Counted from the first letter of the stretch, positions 17,539 to 26,760 are shown. The stretch: DNA of 64,000 bases from Kaistella sp. (GCA_019459085.1 JAIBEW010000017.1:1-64000), one strand, 5' to 3'. The notes: generated from the sequence alone by a model not told the origin. Translations and numbers: made by a program.

Positions 17539-20500
17539 ATGCCGAAAAACTATATCTCCATCAATGCCTCTGCCGGTTCCGGAAAAACTTTTGCGCTTGT
17601 GCAGAGACTTTTGATGATTTGCCTGAAGCATCCTCACCACCCCGATGCGATCCGTCATATTCTTGCCCTGACTTTTACCAACAAAGCGGCAAATGAAATG
17701 AAGGAAAGAATTTTCGACTGGCTGAAGGAATTTACGCAGCAGGATTACTACAAAAGTGATAAGCTGCAGCAGATCAAGGAAAAATTTGAATCGGAAGGGA
17801 TCCATATCACGCTGGATGAGCTTCACAGGCGCTCCCAGAAAGTGCTCAATTTTATCCTTCATCACTATTCGACTTTGAACATTGGAACCATCGACAAGTT
17901 TAACTCGCGATTGGTCAGAAGTTTTTCTTATGAACTTGGTCTGGCGCAGAATTTCAATCTTGAAATTCAGGCCGAACCGCTGCTTTTAGAGGCAGTCGAC
18001 AAAATGCTGGAGCAGATTGGTGAGGAAAATAAGGTTTCAGAGGCGTTTCTGGATTTTATCAATTATAATCTCGACAACAATGAGCGTGTAAATCTCAATA
18101 AAACCCTCTACAGTTCGGCAAAAAAGTTCCTCAGCGATGTACATTACGCTGAGCTGAAAAAAAATGACGGCTTCGACTGGAATGCCTACGAAACCACGAA
18201 GGAAAATATCAGAAAAGATCTGGCTGAACTTCGGGAAAATTCGCTCGAAATTGCGGAAAACATCCTACATATCCTGAAAGAGAAAAACCTGGAACAGGAC
18301 GATTTTGCCGGTGGAAAATCCCGTAGCATTGCCAAATTCTTTTTTGAAATCATTAAATATTACCGTCAGGAAAGAGATAAATTTCCTTTTCCGGAAAAGG
18401 AAATTTCCGCGATGGAAGTTTTCATGAGCGGCGCCTCTTCAAAATCAAAAAACAGGGAATCTGAAATTCATGAAATCCTGGATTTTCTGATTGAAAACCG
18501 GAGTTTGCTGATTAAAAATTATGTTCAGATCAGAAAAAAGGAAAAAATGCTGAGTGCGCTGCTTCCGCTGCGTGTGAACAAAGACATTCAGGAAAAACTC
18601 TTACAGATTGAAGAGGAAAATGACCTTGTACTGCTCTCGAAGTTCAATATTTTAATCAACGAAAACCTTAAAAACGAACCATCGTCGTTCATTTATGAGA
18701 AAATAGGAAATCAATACCAGCATTATTTTTTTGATGAATTTCAGGACACGTCGAAAATGCAGTGGGAAAATTTCATTCCGCTGCGTGATCATACCGTTTC
18801 CATGGAAAATACAACGTTCACCATCGTCGGAGATCCGAAGCAGAGTATTTACCGTTTCCGCGGCGGCGACAGCCAGATTATGCTGGATATTAACAGCGGT
18901 AACGAAAAAACGCTGTCTCAGATTCATGTGGAAAACCTGGAAATGAACCGCCGAAGTGCGAAAAACATTGTACAATTCAACAACGAACTCTACCAATATC
19001 TAGCGGATTTTTCCGGTCTGAACGTGGCGCATCAGAAGATTTTCGGTTTGGAAGCGCAGCAAACTGCGATTTCGGAGATTGATGGCCGCGTGAAAGTAAA
19101 CCTTTTTGAAAGTTCAAACCAGGAAACATTTTATAAGGAAATTGCAGATAAAATGCAGTCCGACATTCAGGAATGTCTGGACAACGGTTTTAATTTCTCC
19201 GACATCACAATTCTGTGCCGCGGAAATTTCGAAATTTTTACTTTTTCGCAACTTCTGAGCAATATCAAAGTCAATTACAACGGCGAAAACGTTTACATCA
19301 AAACAATTTCGGAGAAAGGATTAACCCTTGACCTTTCCGCAACGCTTTTGGCACTGATTGAATTCCTGAAATGGTTCAGCCAGCCCAACAACGCGCAGTA
19401 TCTCGTGAAAATGATGTATTTTCTTCATACTTCCGGACGAATTAAGATGGAAGATTTCACGCAGGAAATCACAGAAGTTCTGGACATTAAAAACAAAAAA
19501 GAAACGGAAGTTTTTCTGGAACAGAAGTACGGTCTCCAACTTCAGCAGACGGATTTTCCGCATCTGAATCTTTATAATTTTGTGGAATATTATCTGAAGG
19601 AATTTGCCGTGGAAGACCGGGAAACTGATTTTCTCCTGAATTTCCTTGAAATGACCTTCAATTATTCGCAAAACACCTCATCAACTTTAAAAGACTTCCT
19701 GAAATACTGGGACGAGGAGGGTGCAAAAACCACTATTCAGGCTTCGGAAAATGTGGATGCGATTGAAATCATGACCATTCATAAAGCCAAAGGCCTGGAA
19801 TTTCCGGTCGTATTTTTGCCCATGGGAAACAGCCACAAAGATTCCAAATTCAACAGCTGGTTCGGTCTGGAAGATAATGAGCATCTGAAATCAGTGAATA
19901 TTTCAGGTTTCGATGCGGTTCTGGAAAATTATGATGAAGAACTTCAGGTTTTTAATTCAGAAAATCTTTATCAGAACAAAATCGACCGGTTCTGTATTCA
20001 GTATGTTGCCACGACGCGGCCTGTTGAGCAGCTTTTCCTTTATCTGGAAAAACCGTACGTGAATGCCAAAGGCGAAGAAAGCGATACCAAGATTGAAATC
20101 CTGAATTTCATCAGAGAAAAAAACCGGAACAACGAAAATGAGTTTGACCTTTTTGCAACCAGTCCCGAAAGTCTGAAAAAACAAAGCCTCCGGAAAAACA
20201 AACTGCATGAGACTCAAAGCATTCATCTGCTAAAAGAAGAAGAAGAAAGCACCACAAATCCTATAAAAATTGCCACGCCTTCCAAAAACTACCAAAACAG
20301 GCTTGAAAAAGTAAGAATTGGGATCTTCACCCACGAAATTCTGGCTAAAATTTATACTGAAAAAGATGTTAATCCGGTTCTGGAAGATTATGAAATCAAA
20401 GGCATCATTACTCAGGAAGAAAAAATAAAGATTTTGGCTTCGCTGATGGAAATCATCAGGAAATATCCTGCTTATTTCAAGGAAAACCAACAGGTGATCA

Positions 20501-20706
20501 ATGAACGCGATATGATGATCTCAGAAAACGGTCAGACAGAAATCTACCGACCCGACAGGATTTTGGTTACTGACAACGGTTACTTCATCATTGATTTCAA
20601 AACCGGAGATGAGAAAGAAAAACATCAGAAACAGATCGATACCTACATTACCGTTCTTGAAAAACTCGGCAAAAAAGTAAGTGGCAGCGAGATTATTTAT
20701 GTATAA
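17539..20706 (+). CDS. AddA-like UvrD-family helicase with C-terminal RecB-type nuclease
   Basis: A 1055-residue superfamily 1 helicase. Visible motifs: Walker A SAGSGKT (10-16), ALTFTNKAANEMKERI (motif Ia), FFDEFQDTSKMQWENF (Walker B), GDPKQSIYRFRGGD (motif III), MTIHKAKGLEFPVVFLP (motif V region) and VATTRPVEQLFLYL (motif VI). The C-terminus has YRPDRILVTDN and FIIDFKTGDE, the D and D-x-K residues of a RecB/PD-(D/E)XK nuclease, and ends in a Q-x3-Y-like helix. Together this is AddA/RecB architecture, acting in double-strand break resection. The AddB-like partner is not adjacent. It has no clear promoter and ends at a terminator shared with the DUF3857 gene. Confidence 0.9.
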   Translation: MPKNYISINASAGSGKTFALVQRLLMICLKHPHHPDAIRHILALTFTNKAANEMKERIFDWLKEFTQQDYYKSDKLQQIKEKFESEGIHITLDELHRRSQKVLNFILHHYSTLNIGTIDKFNSRLVRSFSYELGLAQNFNLEIQAEPLLLEAVDKMLEQIGEENKVSEAFLDFINYNLDNNERVNLNKTLYSSAKKFLSDVHYAELKKNDGFDWNAYETTKENIRKDLAELRENSLEIAENILHILKEKNLEQDDFAGGKSRSIAKFFFEIIKYYRQERDKFPFPEKEISAMEVFMSGASSKSKNRESEIHEILDFLIENRSLLIKNYVQIRKKEKMLSALLPLRVNKDIQEKLLQIEEENDLVLLSKFNILINENLKNEPSSFIYEKIGNQYQHYFFDEFQDTSKMQWENFIPLRDHTVSMENTTFTIVGDPKQSIYRFRGGDSQIMLDINSGNEKTLSQIHVENLEMNRRSAKNIVQFNNELYQYLADFSGLNVAHQKIFGLEAQQTAISEIDGRVKVNLFESSNQETFYKEIADKMQSDIQECLDNGFNFSDITILCRGNFEIFTFSQLLSNIKVNYNGENVYIKTISEKGLTLDLSATLLALIEFLKWFSQPNNAQYLVKMMYFLHTSGRIKMEDFTQEITEVLDIKNKKETEVFLEQKYGLQLQQTDFPHLNLYNFVEYYLKEFAVEDRETDFLLNFLEMTFNYSQNTSSTLKDFLKYWDEEGAKTTIQASENVDAIEIMTIHKAKGLEFPVVFLPMGNSHKDSKFNSWFGLEDNEHLKSVNISGFDAVLENYDEELQVFNSENLYQNKIDRFCIQYVATTRPVEQLFLYLEKPYVNAKGEESDTKIEILNFIREKNRNNENEFDLFATSPESLKKQSLRKNKLHETQSIHLLKEEEESTTNPIKIATPSKNYQNRLEKVRIGIFTHEILAKIYTEKDVNPVLEDYEIKGIITQEEKIKILASLMEIIRKYPAYFKENQQVINERDMMISENGQTEIYRPDRILVTDNGYFIIDFKTGDEKEKHQKQIDTYITVLEKLGKKVSGSEIIYV

Positions 20707-20737
20707 AAAGAGGTCCTGAATTTCAGGACCTTTTTTC
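20706..20737. terminator. Bidirectional terminator between helicase and DUF3857 genes
   Basis: AGGTCCTGA (20711-20719) pairs with TCAGGACCT (20723-20731), followed by six Ts on the plus strand and by a T-run (A-run on plus, 20705-20709) on the minus strand. Confidence 0.9.
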
Positions 20738-22461
20738 TATTTTTTAACTGCAGTAACCAACTGCCCTTCAATCTTCGTGATGTTATCGAAAATTTGTGTG
20801 AAGGCAGGATAATATTCTTTTGGATAAACAGAGTCAGCAACGGTTGTGGTTGTTTCTACTATTAGTTGATTGCCTTTTAGGCTGACGATATACTGATAGA
20901 GAATTGAACTATCTTCAGTCCGGATTTTTTTTGATTTTGGAACATTTTCAAAAACATAACCCTCAGGAAGCGTTATGGTTACCTTTTTGATTCTGTCGAA
21001 TCCGGTTATTAATTCGATTGGAGCTTTTCTGGGCCCGGTTTGGTTAAATGAATGCTTCTGGGAATAAAGAAATAAGAGTGGATTGAATACGAGTTTAGAG
21101 CCGAGATTATCGACAAACGTATCGGAGGTAAAATCCATTGAAGTTTCAAAATTTTCATTGTTCAACAGACCAGATTTTATATTGGTCAAAGAGAACTTAT
21201 ATTGGTCTTTATAATCTTTTAAGTATTCATCCTTATTCTCCAAATATCTTTCGTTCACGAGCATGGCAAACATTTTAGTGTCTGTATCTGAGAATTTTCC
21301 CTGAAATGTACCATCGGGGTTAAGTTTGGCGTCTACAGTTAGGAAGGTCTGACTTTTATCTGGATAAAAAATATTGAGTATTTTTGTTTCTTTTTGTCCC
21401 ATTTCCACTCCATTGTAGTTAAGTGCTCTTGGTGGGATCATATTTATTTTAGAAAGTTTGGATGTACCGTCAAAAATATAGATTTTACCATCTGTTTCTA
21501 GACTGGTAATCACATAATTGAGCTGAGACATTGATGGGGAATATGAAAGCAAAAGCCCTTTTGCTGGGGTTGCCAAAACCACAGGATTGGCATCTAATCC
21601 GGTATGTCTCATCAACATACACAGCAAAAGATTTATCTCGGCGCTGTTGCCCGTTTTAGTGGAAAGTATATTTTTAATGCCCTTGTCGGTGAATAAAGCC
21701 AGTTCATTATTCCAACTGAAATTTTCCTGAACAAAAGCCAAAATCGCCTCTGCCCTTTTTACTTTCGAAGCAATTGCTTTAACATTTTCCGGCAGTAAAT
21801 CTTTTACAAGATCAGTTTTTTTGAGCTGATCACCAAAGTATTCACTATCATAAAGTCTTTTTCTAATGTCTTCCCAAGATAAAGAATAGGATTTAAATTG
21901 ATTATCAAAATTAGTGGAATTAAGTTCGCTTCGTATGGAAGTTTTATAGTTATCATTATTCATAACAAACTCCTCTGTTTTATATGCGGGAACATCTCGG
22001 TATCCAAAACGATATACTTTATAATTTCCTCCATAAATATTTTTTGCAGAAACATCTCTGTATTTTGGAACTAAACTTCCAGAATAGTTAATATTATACC
22101 CTAAAACGTCAGGTACATCAAATACATATTCAACGTAGCTGATCGGAATCTCATCTTCAATTGTAAATGAGGGAATAGACATTAGAAATTCGGACGGTGA
22201 GGTCAACGTGTATGAATATTCCAACACAGAACCATTTTTAACATTCGGGTATGCAAATTTGGTAATCGTGTAATTTTTGTCCTCCTTTGATCTGTATTTA
22301 GATTCCTTATCTATCTTGGTATTTATTACAGTCCCATTTTCAATATTAAAAGTATTTGCTTTAAGAGATGCTAAAACCTGTCTCGCTCCGCCATCACTTT
22401 CATAGACATAAACTTCTTTGTTAAGATAATTGCTTGCTTGTTCTTTATTGTACACCTTCAC
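20737..22461 (-). CDS. Downstream part of the split DUF3857 gene (574 codons, possible GTG re-initiation)
   Basis: This is the longer piece of the interrupted gene. It could be translated by re-initiation, because GTG 22461 comes one codon after the TAA at 22465. It holds the rest of the DUF3857 beta domain (YAYPNVKNG-like FAYPNVKNGSVLEYSYTLTS), a transglutaminase-like helical core (AEAILAFVQENFSW, GNSAEINLLLCMLMRHTGL) and a C-terminal beta domain. Without the upstream signal peptide it would stay in the cytoplasm, so it is unlikely to work as the intact exported protein does. Confidence 0.6.
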   Translation of the reverse strand: MKVYNKEQASNYLNKEVYVYESDGGARQVLASLKANTFNIENGTVINTKIDKESKYRSKEDKNYTITKFAYPNVKNGSVLEYSYTLTSPSEFLMSIPSFTIEDEIPISYVEYVFDVPDVLGYNINYSGSLVPKYRDVSAKNIYGGNYKVYRFGYRDVPAYKTEEFVMNNDNYKTSIRSELNSTNFDNQFKSYSLSWEDIRKRLYDSEYFGDQLKKTDLVKDLLPENVKAIASKVKRAEAILAFVQENFSWNNELALFTDKGIKNILSTKTGNSAEINLLLCMLMRHTGLDANPVVLATPAKGLLLSYSPSMSQLNYVITSLETDGKIYIFDGTSKLSKINMIPPRALNYNGVEMGQKETKILNIFYPDKSQTFLTVDAKLNPDGTFQGKFSDTDTKMFAMLVNERYLENKDEYLKDYKDQYKFSLTNIKSGLLNNENFETSMDFTSDTFVDNLGSKLVFNPLLFLYSQKHSFNQTGPRKAPIELITGFDRIKKVTITLPEGYVFENVPKSKKIRTEDSSILYQYIVSLKGNQLIVETTTTVADSVYPKEYYPAFTQIFDNITKIEGQLVTAVKK

Positions 22462-22464
22462 TCT

Positions 22465-22677
22465 TTAAAAAAAATTTTTAACGATATTACCACGATTATC
22501 GATCAAATAATGAACGGACCTGTACAATACTTCTGCTCCAGCTTCAGGATTTATGATTGATTTCTCATTTTTTACTTCTTCAACAGAAAGTTTAGGAATA
22601 TTCAGAAATACGTTATTTTGGGCAAAACTAATTATTGCACAAAATAACAATGTAAATGAAAACAGTTTTAGTTTCAT
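22465..22677 (-). CDS. Upstream part of the split DUF3857 gene (signal peptide plus 50 residues)
   Basis: Seventy residues: signal peptide MKLKLFSFTLLFCAIISFAQ and the first strands of a DUF3857 domain, ending ...NIVKNFF before TAA. It overlaps the stop of the upstream DUF3857 gene by 4 nt (ATGA), so it is still translationally coupled to the ferritin operon. On its own it is too short to be a domain. Confidence 0.6.
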   Translation of the reverse strand: MKLKLFSFTLLFCAIISFAQNNVFLNIPKLSVEEVKNEKSIINPEAGAEVLYRSVHYLIDNRGNIVKNFF

Positions 22678-24563
22678 AGCGTTTTGGTTATCAATATTTT
22701 GGTATTGTCCTGATTTGAAGTTCTTTTTCTGAATTCGATGTATTTTAGATATTTATCTTTTGGATATACCCCTTTGTTGATGACCAGTTTTCTATTAACC
22801 GTGAGTTTATTCTCCAGAGTCTTAAAACTGAGGTGATAGGATCCGAATTCTGATTCCACAACTGTTGATGGTGGTATTTCATCGAGTTTATAACCGGCAG
22901 GAATTTCGAATTCTATTTCATAGTCATCTTCATAGGCAAAAACATTCTCGAATGGAAGTCTCCGTTCGTCATTAGCATTATAAGTGCCTTGTTCATAAAA
23001 AGGCATTATCCTAAAAAAAAGATCGTTCCCGAGTTTTTTAGAATAATCAGCAGCCGAAATCTTCATCAGATAAGAGATTACTGCATTGTTCCGGTCATTT
23101 TTAAAATTTTGAACCTCGATATTCTTAATTTTCAGAATATCATATTTATCTTTCAGTTGATCCGTCAGTTTTGTGTTGCTGAGACCCACAAGACCCATGT
23201 TGAAATCATACTGGCTTCCCGTAAAGTTAAAATCGGCCGTTGCATCAATACTGTTGTCTTCTTTTAACTTAATTTTCGCTTTTATTACTTCTTTGCTGTC
23301 AGCAGCGCTGTAAACGGGAGTGTTGATTAAATCGATCCCGTCACTTTTTACGCACAAAACATTTCTGTTGGTCGTGGACAGTGACAAATGGTTAAATGCG
23401 ATATTCTGAGAAGTATTCTCCAGCCAAATATTACCGTCTTCTGTTGGAACCATTAATATTACATGGTTTCCTGCCATTTTCGGAAAATCGGGATCAAATT
23501 TCTCCGGTGAAAGATCACTTTTAATCACGGAATAATAGGATTTGATATTGGCTGCTTCCAGCATCGCTCTCATATAGTTGGTCAGGGCTTTACAGTCCCC
23601 GTAAGCCTTTTGCCGAACCTCATCGGCATTCATCGGCTTCCAGCCGCCAATTCCCATTGATACAAAAACATAACGGGTTTTATCCTGCATATACTGATAA
23701 ATTTTTCTCACTTTTTCCTCCGTACTCCCACTGAGTTTTAAAGCGTCGACTTCCGCCCTTATCTCAGGAGTGATGATTGTGGTAGGAACCAGAAGATTAT
23801 CAAAGTACCATTTTCCGAAGCTGTTCCAATCCGTCAATAAGCCTTCTTTACCTTCAAGGGAAAAACGGTCTAAGGCAAACTCTACTTTGGGTGCCAAATA
23901 TTCAAGACTGGGAGAAGAAGGTTCCCGGTTAATGGCTCCAATATTTCTATAAACATATTCACTATCGGTTCCCGATCCTGTAGTACTCACCTTTCCGAAA
24001 TCATTATTTACGACTTTTGTTCTTAAATTAATGCCGGATTTATTGGAAATTTTTCTCGAAATACTTTCTGCAGAAACATTAAAACCAGGAACAGGACTCA
24101 GATTCTGAATAAAAACTGTATTTTTTGTTTTAACGGTATAGGTATACTGCACGGTAAAAGGAAACTTTGATGGAGATGGGTTTAAAACCAAAACCCGGTC
24201 ATCCACATACAACCCGAAAGATGGAGTATGACTGAAGTCTGAGAAATCTTTTTTGGAATAGGATTTAATCACTTTTCCGGAGGCATCAAAAACATTCACC
24301 TTTATATCGGAAACTTTAGTCATCTTGTCATAAGGAATGACCACCTGCGCATAATCCTCGCCTGAGTTGTTTAAGATCGTAATGGTTGTGTTTTCGGAAA
24401 CTGAAATATCATCTACCGCATTAATAAGATATTCAGAATGCTGGTTTCTTATAATAGCATTGGCATCTTTTTTAAGTGTTTCAGGGATTGATGCTACGCT
24501 ATAATCCTGCGAAAAAAATAAAAAAGGCAGAAAAGAACCCAAAAACAACCAATATTTTTTCAT
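22674..24563 (-). CDS. DUF3857 and transglutaminase-like exported protein
   Basis: A 629-residue exported protein (signal peptide MKKYWLFLGSFLPFLFFSQ). Residues about 45-230 form a DUF3857 beta domain (YAQVVIPYDKMTKVSDIKVN), 270-400 a transglutaminase-like core with KAYGDCKALTNYM (Cys 324), GNHVILM (His 367) and IWLENT, and the rest a C-terminal beta domain (DFNFTGSQYDFNMG, FEIPAGYKLDEIPPS). With Cys and His present it may be a protease or cross-linking enzyme in the periplasm; the substrate is unknown. It starts 3 nt after the ferritin stop and overlaps the next DUF3857 gene by 4 nt, forming a coupled three-gene operon. Confidence 0.88.
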   Translation of the reverse strand: MKKYWLFLGSFLPFLFFSQDYSVASIPETLKKDANAIIRNQHSEYLINAVDDISVSENTTITILNNSGEDYAQVVIPYDKMTKVSDIKVNVFDASGKVIKSYSKKDFSDFSHTPSFGLYVDDRVLVLNPSPSKFPFTVQYTYTVKTKNTVFIQNLSPVPGFNVSAESISRKISNKSGINLRTKVVNNDFGKVSTTGSGTDSEYVYRNIGAINREPSSPSLEYLAPKVEFALDRFSLEGKEGLLTDWNSFGKWYFDNLLVPTTIITPEIRAEVDALKLSGSTEEKVRKIYQYMQDKTRYVFVSMGIGGWKPMNADEVRQKAYGDCKALTNYMRAMLEAANIKSYYSVIKSDLSPEKFDPDFPKMAGNHVILMVPTEDGNIWLENTSQNIAFNHLSLSTTNRNVLCVKSDGIDLINTPVYSAADSKEVIKAKIKLKEDNSIDATADFNFTGSQYDFNMGLVGLSNTKLTDQLKDKYDILKIKNIEVQNFKNDRNNAVISYLMKISAADYSKKLGNDLFFRIMPFYEQGTYNANDERRLPFENVFAYEDDYEIEFEIPAGYKLDEIPPSTVVESEFGSYHLSFKTLENKLTVNRKLVINKGVYPKDKYLKYIEFRKRTSNQDNTKILITKTL

Positions 24564-24566
24564 TTT

Positions 24567-25076
24567 TTAGTTGTTAGGGTTTGGATTAAAGACCCTGGTT
24601 GCCAGCTCCTGATCAAAAAGGTACAGCGCAGAAGGATTTTCACACACCATTTTTATTTTAGACACCAACTGCGAGGCATTTGCTTCTTCTTCAACCTGCT
24701 CATTAATGAACCACTGCATAAAAGAAACCGTTGCGAAATCTCCTTCATCATTCGCGTTTTTTACGATATTAAATATGCTTTTTGTAACGATTTTTTCGTG
24801 TTCCAGCGCTTTTTCAAAAATCTCCACGGCATCGGTGAATTCATAAGGCGGCTTGGCAATTTCGCCCAAAATAATCTGCTCACCTACATCTTTCAGATAA
24901 TCGAACATTTTGTCGGCATGCATCAGTTCCTCCTTACTCTGGATCCGGAAATAGTTGGCGATACCGTCGAGATCCTTTGCACAAAACCAGGCAGACATTG
25001 ATAAATAAAGCTGCGCGGCATACTGTTCTTTCGTAATCTGGTCGTTGATGAGTCGGGTTATATTCTGTGATATCAT
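24567..25076 (-). CDS. ftnA: Ferritin (non-haem)
   Basis: A 169-residue four-helix iron-storage protein. The diiron ferroxidase residues are visible: E17 region (KEQYAAQLYLSMSAWFC), the ELMHADKMFDYL helix with the E-x-x-H pair, and the E/Q residues of NEQVEEEA. It stores iron as a 24-mer in the cytoplasm and limits Fenton chemistry. It is the first gene of a transcript that continues into two DUF3857 genes after only 3 nt, and it has one of the best promoters in the window (TTG, 20 nt, TATATTTG). Confidence 0.93.
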   Translation of the reverse strand: MISQNITRLINDQITKEQYAAQLYLSMSAWFCAKDLDGIANYFRIQSKEELMHADKMFDYLKDVGEQIILGEIAKPPYEFTDAVEIFEKALEHEKIVTKSIFNIVKNANDEGDFATVSFMQWFINEQVEEEANASQLVSKIKMVCENPSALYLFDQELATRVFNPNPNN

Positions 25077-25093
25077 GGTTTTTACAATTTTAT

Positions 25094-25124
25094 CAAATAT
25101 AAAAATTTTTTAAATATCTGTCAA
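25094..25124 (-). promoter_or_regulatory. Promoter of the ferritin operon
   Basis: On the minus strand: TTG (25124-25122), a 20-nt spacer, then TATATTTG (25101-25094), an exact match to TTG-N20-TAnnTTTG. The ATG at 25076 lies 17 nt downstream. Confidence 0.75.
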
Positions 25125-25146
25125 CATGCGACCGTCACTTTTTCTC

Positions 25147-25180
25147 ACAAAAAAGAGCGGAGATAAAAATCTCCGCTCTT
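25147..25180 (-). terminator. Terminator of the Spy-like gene
   Basis: A perfect 12-bp stem (25153-25164 with 25169-25180, AAAA loop), followed on the minus strand by TTTTTTG. It lies 60 nt past the stop at 25242. Confidence 0.92.
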
Positions 25181-25241
25181 CCCACATTAAAAACTAAAAT
25201 TATGAACTATATGACCGACTTGGTCTTTATTTTCAATCCCA

Positions 25242-25685
25242 TTAACCCTTCATCATTTTTTTGCCACCCATGTGCATTTTATTTTTTTTCATTTTGGACT
25301 TTCTGTCCTGCATTTTCTGCTGTTTTTTGGCTTGCCATTTGGTATACTGGTCCGGAGTAAGAATTTTTCTCATCTCGTTATCCATCTGTTGCATGTTCTG
25401 CTTCATCCCCTCCATTTTCTGCTTTCTCATTTCCTGATTTCTTTGCATGGCAACTTTTCTTTCAGCCTGATGCCTTTCCTGAATCGCATGAATCTGATTC
25501 ACCTGGCTTTGGTTAAGATTTAATTCCTTCTGCAGGTTCGCCAAATGCTGTGCTCTTTTCTGCTCTTGATTTTTCATCATTTCAACTCTTCGTTGCTGCA
25601 TTTTTTCTTTCTGTGCGGGGGTAACCTGAGCCATCGCAAAACTTCCGAATCCTACCAGTACTAAACTTAAAACTAATTTTTTCAT
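25242..25685 (-). CDS. Small Met/Lys/Gln-rich periplasmic protein, Spy/CpxP-like
   Basis: A 147-residue exported protein (signal peptide MKKLVLSLVLVGFGSFAMA, then Q). The mature part is almost wholly charged helix with an LNLNQSQVNQIHAI segment and LTPDQYTKWQAKKQQ near the C-terminus, the two LTxxQ-like motifs of Spy/CpxP proteins. The C-terminus is unusually basic and Met/His-rich (KNKMHMGGKKMMKG), which may bind metal. Spy-like proteins are periplasmic chaperones or stress sensors; that role is inferred here. It has its own terminator. Confidence 0.75.
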   Translation of the reverse strand: MKKLVLSLVLVGFGSFAMAQVTPAQKEKMQQRRVEMMKNQEQKRAQHLANLQKELNLNQSQVNQIHAIQERHQAERKVAMQRNQEMRKQKMEGMKQNMQQMDNEMRKILTPDQYTKWQAKKQQKMQDRKSKMKKNKMHMGGKKMMKG

Positions 25686-25777
25686 CTTATTAACTTTTTA
25701 TTGTTATTTGATGGTTTGATAGCATATGCTGACTGAAGTTAAAGTAAAATTTCACAATTTTTGTTAAAGTTTTAAAT

Positions 25778-26755
25778 TTATATGAATTGTATTATTTTAG
25801 AGATGACCTCCTCTGTTTCATCCGGGTAATTCACAGTAATAATTTCATCACTTTCCACCCATCTTTTCAGTTTAAGGCTGAATTCATTTTGGTTCCAGAT
25901 CACAGGAATCCACATGTTTTCCAGAGCCAGAGCATTGCATTGCTGCTCATACTGATGCGTCATGGGAACCGACAGAACTTTTTTTCCTAAAAACAGTGCT
26001 TCAGCAGGACCTTCGAAACCGCCGCCCGTCAACAAACCTTTTGACGATGCCAGAGAGCTGAGAAAATCTGCGTTGCAGATGGGGAAAACTTCTGCATTGT
26101 CTTTTACATAGCTTTTCAATGCATGTTTTGAAAAAATCTGCCAGTTGCTGTCCGGAATATTCCTGATTTGATTCAAGATAAATTCATCGGAATACGCGGG
26201 AAGATAAACGGTGTAATGATCAGAATTACCGGTTTTTAAATTCCGGACTTCATTTCTGATGACAGGGGTGTAGATGTAATCATCATATCTTTCAAAATGA
26301 AAAGCAAGATGTCGGGTTGCTGGTGCGTAATGATTCATGATGACTTTGCCCCAGTGAAAACCTTTAAGTTGCGGAGTTTTTGAAGATAAATAAGCAGCCT
26401 GATGACTTAGCGCTACCGATTTTTTATTTTTTAATTTACACGCCCACGCCGTAACCGGTTCAAAATCGTTGATGATCAGATCATAATCATTTACCGGAAG
26501 TTCCCGGATCTCTTTTAAAAAGTTAAAGCTGTCAAAACGCCTCCAGGTTTCCTTGAAGTCGATACTTCCACGGCTGCCAAATACATATCCAAAACCTTTG
26601 AACCGGTAGTTGATTTCATCCTCGAGTCCTACTTCGGCTTGAGTCCCGCTTAAAAGCAGGTCTAACTGACCATGCTTTTTAAGATGAGGAATTATCTCCC
26701 TGGCTCTGCTGACGTGGCCGTTTCCGGTACCCTGAATACTGTAAAGAATTTTCAT
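25778..26755 (-). CDS. Glycosyltransferase (MurG/GT28-like fold, TIGR00661 type)
   Basis: A 325-residue cytoplasmic enzyme. The N-terminus MKILYSIQGTGNGHVSRARE has the GxGNGHxxRA loop of this glycosyltransferase group, and the C-terminal domain has LLTGGGFEGPAEALFLGKKV with the Gly-rich donor-sugar motif. VIINDFEPVTAWACK-like text (DLIINDFEPVTAWACKLKN) marks the end of the N-domain. Donor and acceptor are unknown; surface glycolipid or polymer synthesis is most likely. Its -7 element lies only 5 nt before the ATG, implying a leaderless mRNA. Confidence 0.85.
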   Translation of the reverse strand: MKILYSIQGTGNGHVSRAREIIPHLKKHGQLDLLLSGTQAEVGLEDEINYRFKGFGYVFGSRGSIDFKETWRRFDSFNFLKEIRELPVNDYDLIINDFEPVTAWACKLKNKKSVALSHQAAYLSSKTPQLKGFHWGKVIMNHYAPATRHLAFHFERYDDYIYTPVIRNEVRNLKTGNSDHYTVYLPAYSDEFILNQIRNIPDSNWQIFSKHALKSYVKDNAEVFPICNADFLSSLASSKGLLTGGGFEGPAEALFLGKKVLSVPMTHQYEQQCNALALENMWIPVIWNQNEFSLKLKRWVESDEIITVNYPDETEEVISKIIQFI

Positions 26756-26760
26756 CAGTA

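Larger units (their letters stand above)
20737..22677 (-). pseudogene. DUF3857/transglutaminase-like exported protein interrupted by one in-frame TAA
   Basis: Read from ATG 22677, a single frame of 647 codons runs to the stop at 20737, broken only by a TAA at 22467-22465 (codon 71). Both sides belong to one protein: the signal peptide and IINPEAGAEVLYRSVHYLID lie before the stop, and RVKVYNKEQASNYL, which continues the same DUF3857 strand in intact homologues, lies directly after it. Replacing TAA by a Tyr codon would give a 646-residue protein, close to the 629-residue paralogue upstream. The transglutaminase-like core has Ser (S345) where the catalytic Cys is expected, so the intact protein would be non-catalytic. 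Alternatives: sequencing error, or re-initiation at GTG 22461. Confidence 0.75.

Noticed and set aside
22459-22475. Programmed frameshift at the 8-T run as explanation of the split DUF3857 gene
   Set aside because: The frame after the TAA is the same as before it, so a +1 or -1 shift would not restore the protein. Selenocysteine readthrough is also excluded because the codon is TAA.
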